DNA from: Eucommia ulmoides | Taxonomy: Eukaryota; Streptophyta; Magnoliopsida; Garryales; Eucommiaceae | Assembly (NCBI GenBank): GCA_016647705.1 | Contig: CM028333.1 | Location: 7,948,616 to 8,012,615 of the forward strand | DNA: 64,000 nucleotides | Direction of reading: 5' to 3' | In this document: positions 37,310 through 47,559 of the stretch, piece by piece | Numbering within the stretch: position 1 is the first letter of the stretch | Layout of the letters: every line of letters starts with the position of its first letter | Notes under the pieces: generated by a model | The model's input: only the letters and a program-made list of their open reading frames with translations | Told to the model about the DNA's origin: nothing | Databases searched by the model: none | Translations under genes and position numbers: made by a program

Positions 37310-37395
<86 letters not shown>
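37310..37395. repeat. (TA)n microsatellite upstream of the lectin gene
   Basis: An uninterrupted AT run of about 85 bp. 37396-37940 after it is AT-rich, with no gene recognised. Confidence 0.97.
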
Positions 37396-37398
<3 letters not shown>

Positions 37399-37945
37399 GT
37401 AATTTTATCATAAAACATTCTAATTTTTTATTTAATTAAAACATAAATTTAAGAGTATTATGAATTTTTTTCCCCGGTGAGGGGTCTCTATGATAAATAA
37501 ACTACCGTATATAAGAAGAAAAAAAATTGTGATTTTTTTATCTAATTAAAGCACATAAATTTAAGGGTATTACGGTTAGTTTTTTATTTTTATTTTTTTG
37601 GGGTGAGGAATCTATGTGTAAATAAACTAAGTACTTAACTTATATATAGAAATTATCATAGAGATATTAACTATAATTTTTTTTTTACCTTATATATATA
37701 AATTTAACTGTAATTTTATTATAGTTAATTTTATAATAAAATTACAGTTATATCCCTTTTTTCAAAGACTAGTTCAATAATTAACATTTAATTTTCTTTA
37801 TTATTATTTTTATTTTTTCTCCCTGTTTACCTCCTCAAGCAATTTTATGAACGAACTTTTCTATATCAACTTGATAAATTTAAAGTTAAATTCAAGAATT
37901 TAATCATCCCTTCGCATGGTGTTCCATGTAAGCCCTCGTCCTCAT

Positions 37946-37953
37946 TATAAATA
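37946..37953 (+). promoter_or_regulatory. TATA box of the lectin gene
   Basis: TATAAATA lies 101 bp upstream of the ATG, with a C-rich stretch before it and an A/G-rich leader after it. The spacing suits a plant TATA box with transcription starting near 37975-37985. Confidence 0.7.
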
Positions 37954-38053
37954 GCAGCATGAGATGTTTGGCAAAGCTCACACCAAGAAAAGATAAAGTG
38001 ACGAAAGAGGGACCCTCTAGGGAAAAAAAAAAACAGAAAAGAAAAAGGGAGAG

Positions 38054-39523
38054 ATGGAACTACCGAGGTTTTTGGCGTTGAAATCAAAGTACGGAAAGAA
38101 CAAATACCTACGATACGTGAATGATGATCGAGAGGTACATGGGTTTAACAAATTCAACGGAGACGACGTTGTTAGCCCATGCGCTAGGTACGAGGTGGTG
38201 CAGTCCAAGACAGCTGATGGCCTTGTCCACATACGATGCTGTTACAACAACAAATACTGGGTCCGGTCGTCGCCGAACCACCATTGGCTTGTCTCCGGCG
38301 CTAACGAACTGGAGGAAGACAAATCCAAATGGTCGTGTACACTCTTCGAACCCTCTTTGCTAGACCATAAGACAGTTCGTCTCCGTCATGTCCAGTTGGG
38401 GCTCAACGCGACCGTGTGGGAGGGGAATAACGATGACTACGACGTTTGCTTATACGCAGCGGTAAAAGAGATAGATCTTGGACTATTCCATGGTATTCAG
38501 CGTGGAGAACTATTCGTCTTCAGCGTCGATGTATTCGAAGTCGTTGACTTGGAATCTCTTCTGGTGCTGCCCAAACACGTCGCTTTCACGAACGACACAG
38601 GCACGTATATCCGCGCATTTTTTTTCGGGGAAAAAAATTATCTACAATTTTCCGGCAACGACCTTGGAGATCAGGGGGTGTTCAACCAGGTTTTCGTCAC
38701 TCCAGACGGAAGCGTCCGCATAAAGTCGAATCACTTTGGGAAGTTTTGGGGTCGCGGTGTTTCGAATTGGATCTGGGCTGACTCCGATGAGGACAAAAAC
38801 TCAGCCGCCGGCACTTTGTTCTTGCCTGTGAAAGCCGACAACATCGGCGGCGTAGCGCTCCGCAACTTGGGTAACAACAAATTCTGCAAGAGGTTCACCT
38901 TAGGGACAAAAATTAGTTTTCTGAGTGCCTGCGACCCCGATATATCCATATACTCTCACCTCACTTTGGAAGAGCCGGTTTCGTCGAGGGTCATATTCAA
39001 TGTCAAATACCACGTCAAAGACGCCAGAATCTACGAAAAGAAGACCGTCGTGATGGCCCAAGGAGAGGCCAACAACATAAACAAATCATCAATTCCGATT
39101 GACATGGTCGCGAAACTCTCGTACACGGCGGATAAAACAAGCAGGACTTGGAATGGCAAAATTTTCTTCAAGTCCAAACGAGTCAAAACGGTTGTCCGTG
39201 CCGGCATTCCGTCTATCTCCGAAGGAAATGTGGTCAGTGTTGTGAATGAGAATCCGGGACTTCACAAATGGGGAGAAACAGAGGAATCGACTATTTGTGT
39301 GCAGGAAATTCCATTCATGATTGCTGTGCCGGGGCAGACCACTGTGAAGGTTAGGCTGCTAGCAACCAAGGCTCGGTGCGACGTGCCCTTCTCTTACATT
39401 CAGTGCGACACCATGACCAATGGCGAGAAATTTAGCGACAACATGGTTGATGGCCTTTACACCGGCTCCAATTACTTCGACTTCAAATACGAGATTAAAC
39501 TTTTTCCATTAATCCCTAAGTAG
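38054..39523 (+). CDS. amaranthin-type lectin with aerolysin-like domain, single exon
   Basis: An intact 489-residue frame starts MELPRFLALKSKYGKNKYL. Two agglutinin domains are visible: about residues 1-160 (YLRYVND, SKTADGLVHIRCCYNNKYWV) and about 165-310 (NYLQFSGNDL, DGSVRIKSNHFGKFWGRG, FCKRFTLGTK). From about 311 the rest reads as an aerolysin/natterin-like domain: long beta strands, conserved VPGQTTVKVRLLATKA, and a C-terminal strand YFDFKYEIKLF. No signal peptide or hydrophobic segment is seen. That fits the cytosolic or nuclear location reported for amaranthin-like proteins. In the family, the agglutinin part binds glycans and the aerolysin part resembles pore-forming domains; genes of this architecture are linked to plant defence and stress. 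Activity of this copy is inferred only. The ATG has AGAGATGGA context and follows a TATA box by 101 bp. The gene sits between inverted repeats and its 3' UTR enters the right arm. Confidence 0.9.
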   Translation: MELPRFLALKSKYGKNKYLRYVNDDREVHGFNKFNGDDVVSPCARYEVVQSKTADGLVHIRCCYNNKYWVRSSPNHHWLVSGANELEEDKSKWSCTLFEPSLLDHKTVRLRHVQLGLNATVWEGNNDDYDVCLYAAVKEIDLGLFHGIQRGELFVFSVDVFEVVDLESLLVLPKHVAFTNDTGTYIRAFFFGEKNYLQFSGNDLGDQGVFNQVFVTPDGSVRIKSNHFGKFWGRGVSNWIWADSDEDKNSAAGTLFLPVKADNIGGVALRNLGNNKFCKRFTLGTKISFLSACDPDISIYSHLTLEEPVSSRVIFNVKYHVKDARIYEKKTVVMAQGEANNINKSSIPIDMVAKLSYTADKTSRTWNGKIFFKSKRVKTVVRAGIPSISEGNVVSVVNENPGLHKWGETEESTICVQEIPFMIAVPGQTTVKVRLLATKARCDVPFSYIQCDTMTNGEKFSDNMVDGLYTGSNYFDFKYEIKLFPLIPK

Positions 39524-39652
39524 TATCTGTCTTCAATATGCTCTTCCTCTGTGCATGCTTTAGGGAAGTGTACTGTGAAGTGTGACCATATGGTCTAGCC
39601 TGTTGTATTGTTTGCTATCTATGTAATTCGTGTTGTGCCATGATTTTTAGGC

Positions 39653-39947
39653 CTCATTAATAAAATTTAGGCGCGTGTATCAGGAGATCCCATTTTGCTT
39701 TGCAATGCACCAATCCAACCCAGCCGCTTTTTTGTGAACCGGTAGCTACTTTTTGGGTTTTTTTTTTTTTTTACCAAAATACCCTTATTTAATGAGAATG
39801 TCACTTTTCATATAAAAAATGAATTTTTTGCGATTCTATTATTGAAAAATTAATGAAATGTCCTCTTTTTAACGAGATATTAATCGTCATTTTTTAATAA
39901 GTGAAACATATTTTTATTGGATGTTACATGTAACATATATTATCAGT
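39653..39947. repeat. right arm of an inverted repeat flanking the lectin gene
   Basis: It is the reverse complement of 36857-37272, from 'taggcgcgtgta' (39668) through 'accggtagc', 'cccttatttaatgagaat', 'ctctttttaacgagatattaatc' and 'gtgaaacatattttt' to the palindrome ATGTTACATGTAACAT (39921-39936) and 'atattatcagt'. It contains the polyadenylation signal of the lectin gene. Confidence 0.8.
39659..39664 (+). terminator. polyadenylation signal of the lectin gene
   Basis: AATAAA lies 136 bp after the stop codon and falls inside the inner end of the right inverted-repeat arm. Confidence 0.6.
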
Positions 39948-40140
39948 TTTAATTTTCAGTAGATGTTATATGTAACATTTATAATCATTAATTATTTTAA
40001 AACATATTTTTAATAGATGTTATATCTAACATCTATATCAAATAATTATTTTAAAGTTGATGTTACATATAACACATATTTTATGTGAGTGTTACACGTA
40101 ATGTCTATATTTTCAGTGTATATTACATGTAACAATAATG
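39910..40140. repeat. array of six palindromic units (TGTTACATGTAACA type)
   Basis: Units centred near 39928, 39973, 40023, 40069, 40095 and 40129 each hold a version of the palindrome (G)TTA(C/T)AT(G/A)TAACA, spaced 25-50 bp. The first two and the last are closest to consensus. The array starts in the right inverted-repeat arm and continues beyond it. Confidence 0.8.
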
Positions 40141-40724
40141 CGTTGAACCATAGGCTTTGGAATCCCCATGACCAGTGTGTTTGGTAAAGTGGATAGCGAA
40201 CGAGGACAACAAGCTTGGAGAGGGTGTCAACCATTGAAGCAACGCTCGTTTTAGGTTTGACAATCTCCACCACCGAATCTCTCATCCACTCGTCGATCTT
40301 CGAGCACCGACAACGACAACAATGCACAGATCTCTCATCCACTTGTTGATCTTCTCCGGAGCACCGACGACAAAGACGATGCGCAAATTCGCTGCGGCAA
40401 TATTTTCGAAATCCGATTACAAATTCCGATCTGTCCTGTGGTGATCGTGAACCATCGGGAGGGGTAAATCTGTACTTTCGTTGCCAGTTGTTTTTCAAAA
40501 CAGGAGTTATCGGTTCAAAGAAACTCACCAGCAGGACCTCCTGGTCTATTCTTTTGCATGTGGTATTTTTGACAGTATACAGTAATTTTCCCTAAAATTT
40601 ATTGGTCTATTAATTTATTATTAATTTTGAGTTATTGGGAGAATATTAAAGTAACCCAATTTGCATTTCATTCAGTGGAGTTGAATCAATATAGTATTAA
40701 CCACCTCTAAATTTAAATAATCTC
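40141..40724. other. spacer between palindrome array and MITE
   Basis: GC-richer than the surroundings to about 40500. The minus strand is open from 40528 to 40046 (160 codons), but the C-terminal third of that frame lies in the palindrome array, and I recognise no domain. Confidence 0.4.
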
Positions 40725-40727
40725 TTA

Positions 40728-41765
40728 CGGCATGTTTGGTTGGATAGAATCGAGGGCAGAATAAAATCGCATTCTGCCCTTGATTCCTATTCCGTTGTTT
40801 GGTTTTCCAATGGAATCACTTTCGTGATTCCATTGGAATAAAATTGGATGGAATAAAATTCCATTTGAGATGGGGTGGAATGAGATTCCAATCCAATAGA
40901 ATCAATACCTTAAATTACATGATAACCCTTGTAATTAAGTCCTTGAAAATTGAGAATAAAAACAGAAATTAGATAACATAAATTGAAATTAGAGAACAAA
41001 AAGTTGGGAATAGAAATAGAAAATTGAAAACAAAAAATTGAGAATAGAACTGAAAAATTGAGAACAGAAACTGAAAAATTGAGAATAGAAATAGAAAATT
41101 GAGAACATAAATAGAAAATTGAGAACAAAAATATAAAATTAGAGAACAAGAAATTGAGAACATAAACTAAAAATTCAGAACAAAAATATAAAATTAGAGA
41201 ACAGAAAATTGAGAACAAAAACTGAAAATTGAAAACAAAAACATAAAATTAGATAATAGAAAATTGAGAACGGAAACTGAAAATTGAGAATAAAACAGAA
41301 AATTGGGAACAAAAACAAAAAATTGAGAACATAAACTGAAAATTGAGAACAAAAAATAGAAAATTAGAGAACGAAAAATTAAAAAAGGAAACTGAAAATT
41401 GAGAACAAAAACAGAAATTAAATAATAGAAACTGAAAATTGAGAACAAAAATAGAAATTAGAAAATAAAAATTTAAAATTAATTTGAATAGTGAAATATA
41501 ATAAAATGAGGAAAGGAATAGAATAGTGAAATATAATAAAATTTTATTATAACCAACCAAAAAGAGAATGGAATAATAATTTTATAAGGGCAAAACGAAA
41601 ATTTTACTATATTTCACTATTTTATTCTTTCTTTCATTTCATACTAACCAAACAAAAGAATGGAATAGTGATTCCATTCACAATTCTATTCCATTCCTTC
41701 TCTCATTCCATTACTTCTTCAATTTCATTCTACCATCATTCTATTCTATCCAACCAAACATGCCG
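40728..41765. mobile_element. MITE-like DNA element, probably PIF/Harbinger (TSD TTA)
   Basis: The left end CGGCATGTTTGGTTGGATAG is matched exactly by the reverse complement of the right end (41743-41765). The trinucleotide TTA lies on both sides (40725-40727, 41766-41768). A 3-bp TTA duplication fits PIF/Harbinger-type elements. There is no coding sequence: the outer 200 bp on each side are 'ggaat' and 'attcc'-rich, and the centre is a minisatellite. Confidence 0.8.
40935..41470. repeat. minisatellite core of the MITE
   Basis: About 30 imperfect units of 16-20 bp, close to 'aattgagaacaaaaac(tg)aaa', run without a break. Open frames here on the minus strand (FSIFCSLILYFCSQFSV-like) come only from the repeat. 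Confidence 0.92.
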
Positions 41766-41865
41766 TTAATTCTTTAACCTAACTCAGAGTCTAGTTTAAA
41801 TTCATTATTTGTTAGAACAACCATCACTTTACTTTTGTTTTTTCTTAATCAAAAAACAAACATCA

Positions 41866-42230
41866 CTAAAAGAAATAAAACAAACAAACACTATCGGGGA
41901 CTAGGCTAAACACTGATAGAAAAAGAGAAAAATAAAAATAAAAAACATAAAAAGAAGAAAACTCTGGTAAGAAAAAGGAACCTTCAAAAATCCGAATAGA
42001 GATAGTCTTCATTATAACCAGAATAATAGCTTCTTCTCTTGCCGTAACTCCTTTAATTGGAAATTGTAGTTTCTTTTTGTTTCTTCCTTTTTGGTAAGAA
42101 ACCACCAGGAAATCCTCCACATAAAAATTGTCGTTGACACAAATCCACCTAGGAAACCTAGGAGAGAGGTTGAGGTTCGAAATTTGTTGGCCATCGCTAT
42201 CATGATTTTGATTCAAAGTAGCCTCCAAAA
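41866..42230 (-). pseudogene. LINE ORF1 fragment, C-terminal part beyond the nested insertion
   Basis: The minus frame at 42228-41866 contains LEATLNQNHDSDGQQISNLN, LSPRFPRWICVND and FPIKGVTAREEAIILVIM, then a phenylalanine-rich 3'-UTR read-through. Removing the nested LINE and one TSD copy places it directly behind the fragment ending at 53952. I know of no function for this C-terminal stretch. Confidence 0.55.
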
Positions 42231-42245
42231 CAATACCATAAGAGA

Positions 42246-43261
42246 GAGAGAGAGTGACTTGAGAAATGTGCCCGGCAATCCACTCCTAGCCGTTACTGAG
42301 CAACTTCCGGCGAATCTCCGGTGAGGTATTTCGACCCACACTGAAGCATTCGATATACGGTTAAGCTTCGGTGGACAAGAAGCTGAGTGAAGCAACAACA
42401 AACAGGTCTAGAAGCTGGGTGAGGAAGAGTTTCGATACAGATCCAACTTCATTTGACGAAATCACTTCAATCGGAAGTGCATGTGTTGGACTTAACGTGG
42501 ACAAGAGATTAGGAGGAGGAGTTAGCAGTCAATAGAGGAAGATATATGGAACATAGACGAACCACTCTCTGTCGTAATCGCTTGGATCTGTCTGATTGTG
42601 TCGGTCAGCAGAACAGGGGCTGGTAGTCCGATTTGAAGATTAAGTAGTGTCTTCGATATAGGGTCCGACCAATTTCAAGTTGAGTCTTATCCGATGCTAA
42701 TCGGTGTTCGTCGATCAACGACAGAGTGTTTGGACATTCCGAATCAACTGGGTTTGTCGAAGGTTGGGTGAGCAAGCAAGCTAGAGGTTAAATCTAGCGG
42801 CTGATGGTGGGAGAACCAAAGAACAGGCAAAGTCGAAGGTGAACAGAGGAGATTTTCTCCTGAGATATCGATCGGAAGTAAAGTGCATGTGTCGGGTGGA
42901 GGATTCTTCGCCGTCCTTTCGCCTTATGCAGAGCAAGTAAAAGGCTGACCTTTCGCCTTTGCCTTTCGTCTTAGAGATTCAGCTCTAATTTGAATTGAAT
43001 CGGTCTTTCTGGTGACAGAACTTGGGGATTTCAGACAGGCCCATGCTTCTAGAGTAAGAAGAAGTGGCTCATCAAATCTTGGGAGTAGGTTTGAATTCTA
43101 AATCATTTTTTCTCTGATTTATCTAGCCCTGAAATTTGAAGGTTTTAATTCATAAGGTTTCTCTAGTCTAGGTTTCTCAATTGTTTTTCTCTGCATTATC
43201 TTGGTCTCTATTTTATCCTTAGATTCTTACGGTTGTGATTGGGTTAAGTTCTAGAGGTATC
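42246..43261 (+). other. 5' untranslated region of the RRM-type LINE
   Basis: A 1.0-kb G/A-rich leader with no ORF of note. It starts with a GA repeat at the target junction. Confidence 0.5.
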
Positions 43262-43815
43262 CTATGGTAATGAATTTCAGAGAAAAGGTTTTGGGGGAGA
43301 AAGTGAAAGGGGATTATCACTATCTTTGTGGATAATATCCCGAAGAGAGTTAATAGTAATTGGCTTAAACGAGTCATTCAATGGCATGGTTGTGTGTTAG
43401 ACGTGTTCATACAACCTAAGAGAAGAGTTGTCACGAATTCTAGATTTGGATTTGTGAGATTTACTAGTCTTCTTGAAGCTATAAGAGTCCTTGATGGATT
43501 AGTTACTTTTAAAACAAAGTTGAAAGTTTGTTTTGCAGCTTTTGGACCGTCTAATCACAGGAGTTTTGAGAGGAAAAATGTGATAAGGAAGATTGATAAT
43601 GATCCTTTTCCTTTTGAGGATTCCCTTGTCCAAGTACTCGATAAAGGTGGAATTATTATCAATACTAATACAAAAGATTTTATCTATGAGAATTTTTCAG
43701 TTAATTGTGAAGGTAAAACGTACACTATTAACATTAAAGAAGAACTCGGTACTACTATCGGAAACCATCTCAATCATTTGCAAATGGTTAATGGAGTGAA
43801 AAATAATATGAATTG
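43262..43815 (+). pseudogene. RRM-type LINE ORF1, N-terminal part
   Basis: From 43319 the frame reads TIFVDNIPKRVNSNWLKRV (RNP2-like), then LDVFIQPKRRVV and SRFGFVRF (RNP1, 43439-43462), so it is an RNA-recognition motif. The region to 43815 has no further known domain. The natural start is lost: an ATG near 43270 is in another frame, and a TGA at 43304 precedes the RRM in frame, consistent with a small indel. The frame is cut at 43815 by the Sirevirus-like insertion and resumes in phase at 53075. Confidence 0.75.
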
Positions 43816-45947
43816 TGTTGATCCTAAGATTTTGATAAACAATTAAAGGTTGATGTTTTTTGTGAAACTAATGGTTTGATTAAGTGTTTCAGTTTTTCAA
43901 TGATTAAGATATGATGACAAGTAATAAATGGATGCTAAAAAATGATGAAGGATTAAGAAGTTAAAGAATTTGAAGAATCTAGGGAAAATAACTCAGGTTA
44001 AATTTCAACTCTTAATATCCCAATTAGGATCACACACGACACAAAAAGTTTTTTTTAAATGATTTTTATAAATATGTGTTTTTTTTATAGGATCCTAATT
44101 AGTTAAATTATTTGCTCCTATGTGTAATTGAAAAAGAAATATTGATAATTATTTAAAATTGAACTTAAATATTTAGTGGAGCTAATCGAGAAAAGAAATC
44201 GGTTAAAGGGGCAAAAACATCTATGAGAATGACTTTAAAACGAATGTAGAAGAGGATTCTAGCATTGGTAAGTCGACAGGCAAGTCCATCGATGCATAGA
44301 ATATGACATCTCTGAATCGATAAGTCGACAAGTAGGTCGACCTGAGTTTAAATATGAACTCTCTGAATCGGTCGACCTGTAACGATAAATGTAACTCTCT
44401 GAATCTTTAGGTCGACAGATAGGTCAACCGATGGGCAATTGATTTTTGGATTAGCTACATCCTGAATCGAGCGGTTGACAGGTGATCCTTTGTAAGTCGA
44501 CTTATGGCACTGTTTGAGGATTTTGTGGAATTCCGGATTTTATTCTAAAAGTAACCGTTACTAACCGTTTTATGGTTAAGATTCACGAGATATTTTAGGA
44601 ATTTAATATTATTTGAGATATGAAACATATATTATGATATCTTTATAGATATGGTTCATTAAGTTTGAATATTTCTCAATTTGGTACATGTAATTCTTTT
44701 TATTCTATTTAATTGTGATTGAGAAATATTTAGGGGACTAAATTGAGAAGTTTAAAAGTTATAATTAAGTGATCTGAACCATGATGATGGCTTAATGATA
44801 TAAGGAGTCTATAAGAGTAATTAAATGTCATAACAAGTGAGAACTAACCGTTGGAGAGCTTATTTTATTCCTTTTTATATAGACTTGCATTTTTTCATTA
44901 TTTGAGAGATCAAGAGAAATACACTGAGCTTTCTAAGAGTAATAATATTGATTGAGTTGTAAGATCTTTTCTGAGAGTATTTTTGAGAATTATTTGTTGT
45001 AGATTATCTGAAATTTCATTGTTATCATTATTCTTTCGGTGGATTCTGGGTGAGATATTTTCAAATTACTTTCTATTAATTGATTGCTTGATTATATTTA
45101 GAATTTGATCTTTTGAAATTGTTTTATAATTTTTTATTGAAAAATATTTTTGAAACAATTTCTTTGATAAATCTAATTACGTGCTCAATTGAATGCTATC
45201 CAATTTTTGTTTAAAATCAGATTTTGAATATCTCATTTTTCTATCACTAGTTTTGGGATATTAATTGAGTTCTAATTTATCAGGAGTGGTAGAAATTTCG
45301 AGTGAGAAAAGTCACTTATCAATTTGTAATTAGTGAGTTGAGTGACGGATTGAATACTATTGGGAGAATTTAATCTAAGGGTAGCTGGTTTCAATCTCTT
45401 CCTATAAAGAGGTCGAGGTAGTAATTCTTCCAAGATTGAATTGATTTGTCAACAATTTTGTATCGGTTCAATCCTTATCGGGTAAAAGGATATTTGAAGT
45501 GTTTGTGAGGTTTTGATTCTTTAGCTTAAGGTTTAAACAAAATTAGGTTATTCTTAAACCTGTAAAAAGTAGAGGTTATTTCTGAGTCTGAAAAAAGAAA
45601 TTTGGAAATGTTGATTCTAAGCCTGTGAAAAGAATCTTTGTGAGGGTTTAGTTCCTACCTTTAAATGAATCTTGAGTTTAGTGGGTGCGACTCTCCGTGG
45701 AGGTTGGGGGACTAGATTAGCCAAGAGTAGTTTGGTAAACCAATATAAATTTCTAGTATGCTGCTATTTTTTATTATTTATTTTTGTCGTTTGGTGTACA
45801 CCTAGTTGATATTATATTTCCGCTGTTATATAGAGATAATAATTAATTTATGATTAAAATTAATTATTTGATTTTTAAAAATATTTTTCTCAGATATTTG
45901 TAATACTACCCAATTCACCCCCTCTTGGATAGCTCACTAGGCCAATA
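43816..45947 (+). repeat. 5' LTR of the Sirevirus-like element
   Basis: Begins TGTTGATCCTAAGATTTTGA and ends ...GGCCAATA (original CCAACA with C to T). Colinear with 50890-53069. The palindrome cluster is at 44268-44510. Confidence 0.92.
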
Positions 45948-45948
45948 A

Positions 45949-45961
45949 TGGGCATCAGAGC
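45949..45961 (+). other. primer-binding site (initiator tRNA-Met type, two changes)
   Basis: TGGGCATCAGAGC follows the 5' LTR by one base. Compared with the family TTGGTATCAGAGC it has two substitutions. Confidence 0.8.
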
Positions 45962-46036
45962 TGATTTAGCTCGATACACTTAACTAACAAAGATCACAGG
46001 GCACACATAATAGGCACACTAGCTGAGGGGCAGTCT

Positions 46037-47040
46037 ATGAACCGACCACCGTTGTTTGCAGGTAAAATTTATTCATTCTGGAAAGACAGAATGATAACCT
46101 TCCTTCAGGCTACAAATTATGATGTGTGGCTAACAATCGAGGATGGTCCTTTTGTTCCAATGAAAAACGGAGTCGAGAAGAAGAAGGAACAGCTAACTGC
46201 TTCTGATAAGTGGAAACTCTCAGGTTATTAACATTCTATTTTGCTCTTTAGATGCTAATGAATATTCTAGAGTTTTAGGTTATAAATCTGCAAAGGAAAT
46301 GTGGAATAAGTTACAAGTTACCCACAAAGGGACAAGTCAAGTGAAACAATCGAAAATCAATGCTCTTATGAGGTAATTTGAATTGTTCAGAATGGAAGAA
46401 ATTGAAATAATTTATAAGATGTATACTCGCTTTAACAACATTTGCAATCACTTGAGTCAACTTGAAAATCCATACTCCATGGAGGATAGAGTTCGAAAGG
46501 TTCTAAGATCTTTAACAAAAATATGAGAGTCAAATGTGACAGCAATTGAGGAACCTAAAGATCTTGGCAACTACAAAATTGATGATCTCATAGGCAACTT
46601 GATTGCTCATGAAGCGGCGATTAAATGATATGAGGATGACACCGAAAATAGCAAGAGAAAATCCTTGGCGCTAAAAGCTTAGAAAATTAAAGAAGAAGAT
46701 AATAGTGATGATGAAAGTCTTGATAATGAGCAAGAGAAAGATGTGGTACTTCTCAATAAAAATTTTAGAATAATGACTTGGTGCACATTCCGCGAGAGAA
46801 GAAACCTCAACACGACTAAAGTGGAATTTACAACCGTCATAAGACTGGTCATTTTTAAAATGATTGTCCCGAACCGAAGAAGGATAAAGAAAATGAAAAG
46901 AAGAAGAAAGAAAAGAAGAGAGCAAAGACAAGTAGGAAGAAATCCATGAAGGCTACTTGGGATGATACTGAATCAAGTAGTTCAGAAAAATCAGATAGTG
47001 AAGATATATCTATGTTTGTATTTCTGGTGGTGAGGTAACT
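46037..47040 (+). pseudogene. Sirevirus-like gag, broken by stops
   Basis: The gag frame starts near 46037: RPPLFAGKIYSFWKDRMITF is the typical DUF4219/UBN2 opening, then a stop and a frame shift at about 46230. It continues with SRVLGYKSAKEMWNKLQVTH, NHLSQLENPYSMEDRVRKVL and LIGNLIAHEAAIK (46260-46630), with several stops. A lysine-rich zinc-knuckle remnant (about 46800-46920, GHFxNDCPEPKKDKENEKK) follows. Gag forms the particle; this one cannot be made intact. Confidence 0.8.
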
Positions 47041-47559
47041 AAATATTCAAGTTCTTGTCCTTTAGATTTTAATGAATTATTTGATATTTATCAAAAAATT
47101 TCTCATGATTATAAAAATCAGTATTCTAAAATAAATGTCTATCAAAGTACAATTAATACATTAAACAAACAAGTGATGGACTACGAATCTAAAAATAATG
47201 AATTGAAATCCAAGTTGACGGATTTGCATTCAATTGTTCTCAAATTCACCGGTGGTAAAAATGACTTGAAAATACTTTTGGGAAGTTCACGTGGAATTTT
47301 TTATAAAGCCAGCATTAGATTTCAGAAAAATCTTAAATAATAACATTTTCATAAATTCTTTTTTGAAATCAAGGATCTTGTTAGATGTTTTAAATGTAAT
47401 GTTGTGGAGCATACTATTCACAGATGTTTTGCTAAAATATCTAACTGTAGACAAGTTTAGGTTCCAAAAGGAACTAAAATTATCCCAACTAACAAGATCG
47501 AACCCACTTAGACTGAGTACCACTTAGAAATTATTTGAGATGCTCCTTATAGGTTATTT

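Noticed and set aside
40046..40528. 160-codon minus-strand open frame
   Set aside because: No known domain and a C-terminal part that runs through the palindrome array.
40935..41470. Regular short repeats resembling a CRISPR array
   Set aside because: Units are contiguous and imperfect with no unique spacers, in a plant MITE; this is a minisatellite.
40910..41560. Phenylalanine/serine-rich open frames on the minus strand
   Set aside because: They are translations of the minisatellite core of the MITE.
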